Origin: an uncultured Lachnospiraceae bacterium
GTDB taxonomy: Bacteria > Bacillota_A > Clostridia > Lachnospirales > Lachnospiraceae
DNA length: 10,433 nt
NCBI GenBank assembly: GCA_949957035.1
Contig: CATLIP010000073.1
Span: 1 to 10,433 of the forward strand
Direction: 5' to 3'
Below the pieces are notes generated by a model. That model did no database searches and was not told the origin of the DNA. It saw only the letters and a list, made by a program, of their open reading frames with translations. Position numbers and translations under genes: made by a program. Positions 5,720 through 10,433 of this stretch are shown here, piece by piece. Position 1 is the stretch's first letter. The number at the start of each line of letters is the position of its first letter.

Positions 5720-8713
5720 ATGAATGTGGAAGGAACGGAGAGAGAAAAGAGTAAGTGGTATTATATAGTTCTGATCTGTGTTTGTATTGCGTTGGTTGTG
5801 GTTGTCGGGGGAGCATATATTAGGATACTCCGCAACAATTTGATGGATCAGACGATTAGGAATGTCTTAGATGTGACAAGGCAGCAGGAGCAGTCATTTG
5901 ATACCTTTATTTCGGCAGACAGAGAAAGACTGCACAGTTATGCTGCTTATTTTTCACATATGGACTCTGGGGATACGGCAGGAGTTCGTGAGAAACTGAA
6001 TGTGTTTTCTACAATTAACGCTTATTATTCGGTCATTAATCTGGAGACAGGCGAATATTTTAATAATAAGACCGATGAAGTATTCCTGATGCAGGGAGAG
6101 GAGCTTGAGGAATACCGTTCCCTGACCGGAGCCGATATCCGGGACCCTTATCCGGGGCTGTATTCGGGTAAAACGTCCTTTGGTTATTATGAGAGATTTG
6201 AATTTGCCGACGGTGTGCCGGGAATATTTCAGAAGGCATATGAAAGTGCGCAGGTGTCTGAGGAATTTTCGCTGTCCTTTTATGAGGGACAAGGGCGGGG
6301 ATATATTGTGAGCCGCGAAGGTGAGATTCTCATGCGTTCTGATGATGAAAATGAAAAATCAAAATTTGATAACCTGTTTGATATGGCAAAAGATTCGGAT
6401 GATGCAGATGGCAGCGGAAACGAATTTGTCGAAATATTGAATAATCAGAATAAAGGTACGGCAATATTTCAAAGTGCACAGGGAGAACAGATCTGTACGT
6501 ACGTACCTGTGGAGAATGTAAAGGGATGGTATTTGATATCTGTTGTTCCTGTTGCGGCAGTCATGGAAGAGGCAGACGCCATTATCAAAAATTCTCAGTT
6601 TGCGGTTATGTTTCTGATTATCATCATGATGTTCTTTTTTGGGTTCCTGTTTCTCAATTGGCGAAGCCATAAGGAGCTTAGTAAGAAAGAGCAGGAGATT
6701 GAATATAATAAGCAGCAGTTTGACATTTTCTCGACCTATCTGTCCAATAATACGGATGACGTCTATATTATGCTGAACAGTAAGGAATACAGGATTGAGT
6801 ATGTAAGTTCGAATGTAGAACGGGTTTTGGGTGTTTCCAGGGAGGACGTTTTTAAGGATGTTCGGGTGTTTGGACGGGCAAAATATTGTTCCGGTAAGCA
6901 GGTAGAGTTTTCCGATCTGGATGCTATGGAACCCGGAACTTCCTTTGAACCGGTGATGAGTGAAAGGATTCATGCAAAGACAGGAGAACACAGGTGGTTT
7001 TGGGAGACGGTATACAGTGTATTGCTTCAGGGAGAGAAGAAGATTGTTATCTATCTCTCTGACCGAACCAGAGAGAGGGAGACCCAGAATACGTTGACGC
7101 AGGCGTTGGATTTGGCGCGTGTTGCGAATAAGGCCAAGAGTACATTTTTGAGCAGCGTAAGCCATGATATCCGTACGCCGATGAACGCGATTATGGGATT
7201 GGTCACTCTGCTTTCTCAGGAGGCCCATAACCCGGAACGTGTATTAGAGTATACGCAGCGAATCAACGCTGCCAGCCAGCATCTTCTGGGGTTGATCAAT
7301 GATGTGCTGGATATGAACAAGATTGAAGGCGGCAATGCGACGCTGAATATTTCAGAAGTGAATATGGCTGAAGTAATTGAGGAATTGAATGTGATCATTC
7401 GTCCTCAGAGCAAGGCCAAGAACCAGTCATTCAGGATTTTTGCATCTTCGTTTTCCCATGAAAGGCTGTTGGGCGATAAGCTTCGGATTAATCAGGTTCT
7501 AATCAATATTTTATCCAATGCGGTCAAATACACTCCGGAGGGCGGGTGTATTGAGCTGGAGGTCTGTGAGCTGCCCGGGGTTACGGAAGGGTATAGCCGG
7601 GTCGAGTTTGTAATTCGCGATAATGGACAGGGAATGTCTGCGGATTATCTGGAGATCATCTTCCAGCCGTTTACCAGAGAGGAGAATCCTGCTGCAAGGG
7701 AGATTCAGGGAACAGGGCTTGGGATGGCTATCACGAAGAGCCTTGTAGACCTGATGAGCGGTTCGATAGAGGTGGAGAGTGAGCTTGGGGCAGGCACAAC
7801 GTTTACACTGGATTTAGATCTGCGTATTTGTGAAGATGATGAAGATGATCTGGCCTTCTGGGAGAATCACGGCGTCAGACGGATGATTGTTGCTGATGAT
7901 GACGAATATGTCTGCCAGAATATTGTACAGGCGATGGCGCATACCGGTGTGGATATCCAATATACCACTGATGGCAAGAAAGTGGTGGAGATGATGCGTA
8001 CGGCAAGGGAGAACGGCGAGCCTTATGATGTGATGATATTAGACTGGAAGATGCCGCAGTTTGACGGCATGGAGACTGCCCGGTTAATTCGTAAGAATTA
8101 TCCGGTCAGGATACCGATTCTGTTTTTTACTTCCTATGATTGGAGTGAGATTGAGGAGGAAGCTCTGGAGGTTGGGGTAGATAATTTCCTGACGAAACCG
8201 TTTTTCATGCATAGTTTTAAGGAGGCGGTTGAGCGGCTTATGAACAGCCGGAATGAGAAATCCAAAGAGAAAGATACGAAGAAGGAAAAGAGTGTTTTTG
8301 AGGGAAAGCATGTCCTTGTGGTGGATGACATCGAGGTCAACCGCTTAATTCTGGTGAAGATTCTGGAATCTTTGGGGGTGTCGGTCTGCGATATTGCGGA
8401 AGACGGACAGAAGGCAGTAGACCTTTTCAAAAGCTCTGAACCCGGTGAGTATGATGTTATTTTTATGGATGTACAGATGCCCATTCTGGATGGGTATGGG
8501 GCGACCAGGGCGATACGCGGCAGCGGGCATCCGTCGGCAAAAAGTGTGCCGATTATTGCCATGACAGCCAATGCATTTGTAGACGATATCAAGGATGCAC
8601 TGGAATCCGGTATGGATGCGCACGTGTCCAAGCCGGTGATTGTGGAACAGTTAAAGGCTACGTACCGGGAGGTGTTAGAACGCAGACAACAGTATGGGGA
8701 ATCTTTGATATAA
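5720..8713 (+). CDS. Membrane hybrid histidine kinase: Cache-like sensor, PAS, kinase, two receivers
   Basis: The 997-aa protein has one membrane helix at about 13-36, an extracytoplasmic region about 37-292 with the look of a double-Cache sensor (YIVSREGEILMRSDDENE near 195-212), and a second helix at about 293-313. A PAS domain (about 340-450) follows. HisKA carries phospho-accepting H482 in SHDIRTPMNAI. HATPase_c shows N600, D634 in RDNGQGM and GTGLGMA at 664-670. Receiver 1 (about 720-842) has D726-D728, phospho-acceptor D775 in LDWKMP, T804 and K826. A Lys/Glu-rich linker (846-862) leads to receiver 2 (about 863-985) with D869/D870, D917 in MDVQMP, T949 and K971. GAAGG lies only 3 nt from the ATG at 5720; a GTG at 5726 would have more usual spacing, so the start may be two codons later. 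The HPt gene follows after 16 nt, so they are surely co-transcribed. Confidence 0.93.
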   Translation: MNVEGTEREKSKWYYIVLICVCIALVVVVGGAYIRILRNNLMDQTIRNVLDVTRQQEQSFDTFISADRERLHSYAAYFSHMDSGDTAGVREKLNVFSTINAYYSVINLETGEYFNNKTDEVFLMQGEELEEYRSLTGADIRDPYPGLYSGKTSFGYYERFEFADGVPGIFQKAYESAQVSEEFSLSFYEGQGRGYIVSREGEILMRSDDENEKSKFDNLFDMAKDSDDADGSGNEFVEILNNQNKGTAIFQSAQGEQICTYVPVENVKGWYLISVVPVAAVMEEADAIIKNSQFAVMFLIIIMMFFFGFLFLNWRSHKELSKKEQEIEYNKQQFDIFSTYLSNNTDDVYIMLNSKEYRIEYVSSNVERVLGVSREDVFKDVRVFGRAKYCSGKQVEFSDLDAMEPGTSFEPVMSERIHAKTGEHRWFWETVYSVLLQGEKKIVIYLSDRTRERETQNTLTQALDLARVANKAKSTFLSSVSHDIRTPMNAIMGLVTLLSQEAHNPERVLEYTQRINAASQHLLGLINDVLDMNKIEGGNATLNISEVNMAEVIEELNVIIRPQSKAKNQSFRIFASSFSHERLLGDKLRINQVLINILSNAVKYTPEGGCIELEVCELPGVTEGYSRVEFVIRDNGQGMSADYLEIIFQPFTREENPAAREIQGTGLGMAITKSLVDLMSGSIEVESELGAGTTFTLDLDLRICEDDEDDLAFWENHGVRRMIVADDDEYVCQNIVQAMAHTGVDIQYTTDGKKVVEMMRTARENGEPYDVMILDWKMPQFDGMETARLIRKNYPVRIPILFFTSYDWSEIEEEALEVGVDNFLTKPFFMHSFKEAVERLMNSRNEKSKEKDTKKEKSVFEGKHVLVVDDIEVNRLILVKILESLGVSVCDIAEDGQKAVDLFKSSEPGEYDVIFMDVQMPILDGYGATRAIRGSGHPSAKSVPIIAMTANAFVDDIKDALESGMDAHVSKPVIVEQLKATYREVLERRQQYGESLI

Positions 8714-8729
8714 GGAAGGAGTTTTTGGT

Positions 8730-9089
8730 ATGGGATTTTTGGAGGAATTAAAGCAGTTAGGCGTTGACGTGCAGGAGGGGATAGAACGCGTCGTTGGGGA
8801 TGAGTCTTTATATGAGATGATGCTTGGCATGTTTTTGGATGTCGTCAGTTCAAATCCAATTCGAATCGAGGATTTTGACGGAGAAGGTCATGAAGAGCTA
8901 ACCGGGCGGGTACATACACTAAAAGGGGCTGCGGGGAATCTGTCAATTCGACCTCTTTTTACACGATATACACAGATATTGACTTTGCTGCGCGGAGGCA
9001 AAGCGGCGGAGGCAAAGGCTGCTTTTGTGGAGGCAGAGTCAATTCAGACGAGTATCGTGGACTGTATCCGACGATATCAGAATGCCTGA
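8730..9089 (+). CDS. HPt histidine phosphotransfer protein
   Basis: The 119-aa product is a single HPt domain, a four-helix bundle that carries phosphate between receivers. The signature VHTLKGAAGNLSI (61-73) contains the phospho-accepting H62, followed by the small residues that let a receiver dock. There is no kinase domain and no membrane segment. AGGAAGGAG ends 8 nt before the ATG at 8730. Standing between a two-receiver hybrid kinase and a receiver-effector gene, 16 and 42 nt away, it most likely takes phosphate from a kinase receiver and hands it to the REC-HD-GYP protein. It could also serve the soluble hybrid kinase upstream. Confidence 0.92.
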   Translation: MGFLEELKQLGVDVQEGIERVVGDESLYEMMLGMFLDVVSSNPIRIEDFDGEGHEELTGRVHTLKGAAGNLSIRPLFTRYTQILTLLRGGKAAEAKAAFVEAESIQTSIVDCIRRYQNA

Positions 9090-9131
9090 TCATATATTCA
9101 CACATAATAACGAAAAAGGAAGTAGTTAGAA

Positions 9132-10226
9132 ATGAAACAGTATGATGAATCAGGAAGGAATACAATTTTAATAGTCGATGATGATGCAATCAATCGTGCA
9201 ATCTTGCGTAAGATATTTTCTGACACTTACTCTGTGGCGGAGGCTGTGAATGGACGGCAGGGGCTTGAGAAGATTCTGAATCCCGGGAACCATTATTGTG
9301 CGGTGCTTTTGGATGTGATGATGCCGGAGATGAACGGGATTGAGGTTGTGAGGAAGATGGAGTCTAAGGGACTGTTAAAGCAGATTCCGGTGTTTCTCAT
9401 CACAGCAGAAGCGAATGATAAGGTGATTAAAGAGGCGTATCAGCTTGGAGTCATGGATGTAATTAAGAAGCCCTATGTTTCTTTTGTGGTGATGCGGCGG
9501 GTGGAGTCTGTGATTGAGCTCTTCGAGACGAGACGTCATTTGAACCTTGTGGTAGAAAAGCAGCAGGTGAAGTTATTAGAGCAGGCGAAGCAGATTATAG
9601 AGCTGAACCAGGGTATGATTGAGGCGTTAGCGACGGCTATTGAGTTTCGGAATGAGGAATCCGGCGGCCATGTTCAGAGGATATCTGAGATTACGAGGCT
9701 GATGCTGGAGAATACCGTTATCGGTAAGGGGATGGACAAAGAGGAGATCGATGACATTGCACTGGCGTCAATTATGCATGATGTGGGAAAGATTACCATT
9801 CCGGATGCCATTTTGACGAAACCGGGACGGTTGACGCCGGATGAATATGAGGTGATGAAGACCCATACGACTAAGGGTGTTGCAATCCTTGAAAGCATTC
9901 CTCAGCTTCATGACAGCAGAATCTTTGATTATGCTTGTGATATTGCCCTGCATCATCATGAGCGGTGGGATGGCAAGGGATATCCCGAGGGGCTTGAAGG
10001 GAGCAGTATCTCTCCGTGGGCACAGGTGGTTTCTCTGGCAGATGTGTATGATGCGCTGAGTTGTAAGAGGGTCTACAAGGCATCCTATTCTAGGGATATG
10101 GTGATAGAGATGATTGGGACAGGACAGTGCGGAAGCTTTAATCCGAAACTGCTGGATAGTTTTTTCTCAATCGAGGATCAGTTAAGCAGGATGTATCAGA
10201 GCCTTCCCGAGGCACAGAATTTTTAA
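9132..10226 (+). CDS. Response regulator with HD-GYP cyclic-di-GMP phosphodiesterase domain
   Basis: The 364-aa protein has an N-terminal receiver (about 10-128) with D16-D18, phospho-acceptor D61 in LLDVMMP, T91 and K113. A helical linker (about 130-165) leads to an HD-GYP domain (about 166-345). The metal and catalytic residues seen include E176 and H180 (EESGGH), H216/D217 and K220 in HDVGK, H245 in KTHT, H274-H276 in LHHHERWDGKGYPEGL, the GYP triad at 283-285 and D304. This family hydrolyses cyclic di-GMP, often through pGpG to GMP, and these residues suggest it is active. AAAGGAAG lies 9 nt before the ATG at 9132. As last gene of the cassette it is the probable output, with phosphorylation of D61 setting the activity. 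The direction of that control is unknown. No diguanylate cyclase (GGDEF) gene is in the window. Confidence 0.93.
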   Translation: MKQYDESGRNTILIVDDDAINRAILRKIFSDTYSVAEAVNGRQGLEKILNPGNHYCAVLLDVMMPEMNGIEVVRKMESKGLLKQIPVFLITAEANDKVIKEAYQLGVMDVIKKPYVSFVVMRRVESVIELFETRRHLNLVVEKQQVKLLEQAKQIIELNQGMIEALATAIEFRNEESGGHVQRISEITRLMLENTVIGKGMDKEEIDDIALASIMHDVGKITIPDAILTKPGRLTPDEYEVMKTHTTKGVAILESIPQLHDSRIFDYACDIALHHHERWDGKGYPEGLEGSSISPWAQVVSLADVYDALSCKRVYKASYSRDMVIEMIGTGQCGSFNPKLLDSFFSIEDQLSRMYQSLPEAQNF

Positions 10227-10234
10227 CAAACTTC

Positions 10235-10263
10235 TTGAAATTATTATGATAACAGGTTATACT
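10235..10263 (+). promoter_or_regulatory. Promoter of the FMN-riboswitch transcript
   Basis: TTGAAA (10235-10240) and TATACT (10258-10263) are 17 nt apart. Transcription would start near 10270, just before the aptamer. The stop codon of the HD-GYP gene is at 10224-10226 and no hairpin terminator lies between, so some read-through into this unit is possible. Confidence 0.75.
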
Positions 10264-10285
10264 AACTACATAAGTGAAAAGAATA

Positions 10286-10405
10286 TATCTTCAGGGCAGG
10301 GTGTAAGTCCCTACCGGCGGTAAAGCCCGCGAGCCGTAAGAGTTTCTTACAGGCCGACCCGGTGAGATTCCGGGGCCGACAGTATAGTCTGGATGGAAGA
10401 AGATG
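10286..10405 (+). ncRNA. FMN riboswitch aptamer (RFN element)
   Basis: The conserved FMN aptamer is recognised directly. The closing stem pairs ATCTTC (10287-10292) with GAAGAT (10399-10404). Within it are AGGGCAGGGTG, CCCTACCGGCGGT, AAAGCCCGCGAGCC, a variable GTAAGA-GTT-TCTTAC hairpin (10336-10350), CCGGTGAGATTCCGG and GCCGACAGTATAGTCTGGAT. FMN binding normally switches off the downstream riboflavin synthesis or uptake gene. The expression platform and target gene lie beyond 10433, so whether control is by termination or translation cannot be told. From 10227 to the window end there is no gene, only this promoter and riboswitch. Confidence 0.97.
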
Positions 10406-10433
10406 ATGGTAAAGTGTTACGAATATACTTTAT

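Noticed and set aside
6359..7228. Long open frame on the minus strand, 289 codons
   Set aside because: It lies wholly opposite the PAS and kinase coding region of the membrane kinase, shows no recognisable domain, and conserved kinase motifs on the plus strand explain the sequence.
1..10433. Search for CRISPR repeats, tRNA or rRNA genes, transposases, phage genes and integration sites
   Set aside because: None seen by reading both strands; gene style appears even throughout, with no sign of recent insertion.

Overview
The window looks like chromosomal DNA of a low-to-moderate GC Firmicute, most likely a gut-type clostridium of the Lachnospiraceae. This rests on strong GGAGG-type ribosome sites, sigma-A-like TTGxxx-17-TATAAT promoters, a DUF1836 protein, a YerC/YecD TrpR-like protein, a canonical FMN riboswitch and an expanded hybrid-kinase repertoire. 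The species cannot be named from the sequence alone.

Layout. Positions 1-411 (minus strand) hold two small genes of unknown function, the second cut by the window edge. They are divergent from a YcdX-type PHP phosphoesterase gene (539-1264), with overlapping back-to-back promoters between them. A YerC-type TrpR-related regulator follows (1331-1639). A DUF1836 gene with a MerR-like motif (1681-2292, minus) converges on it across a probable terminator and diverges from a MATE efflux gene (2480-3856). The DUF1836/MATE intergenic region is unusually rich: a 21-bp palindrome fills the spacer of the DUF1836 promoter, and the MATE mRNA leader can fold into a compact three-stem structure just upstream of its ribosome site, so it is a candidate riboswitch.

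Positions 3900-10226 hold what looks like a complete multistep phosphorelay. It comprises a soluble PAS hybrid kinase with a receiver (570 aa), a membrane hybrid kinase with a probable Cache-type sensor, PAS and two receivers (997 aa), a free HPt phosphotransfer protein (119 aa), and a receiver fused to an HD-GYP domain (364 aa). All the phospho-accepting His and Asp residues and the HD-GYP metal and GYP motifs appear intact. The simplest reading is a route from an extracytoplasmic signal, through His-Asp-His-Asp transfer, to hydrolysis of cyclic di-GMP. A clear promoter lies just before the membrane kinase. The first kinase is 43 nt after the MATE gene with no visible terminator and may be co-transcribed with it.

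The window ends with a strong promoter and a full FMN riboswitch aptamer (about 10286-10405). Its target gene, expected to be a riboflavin synthesis or uptake gene, lies outside the window. No tRNA, rRNA, CRISPR array, insertion sequence or phage gene was seen.
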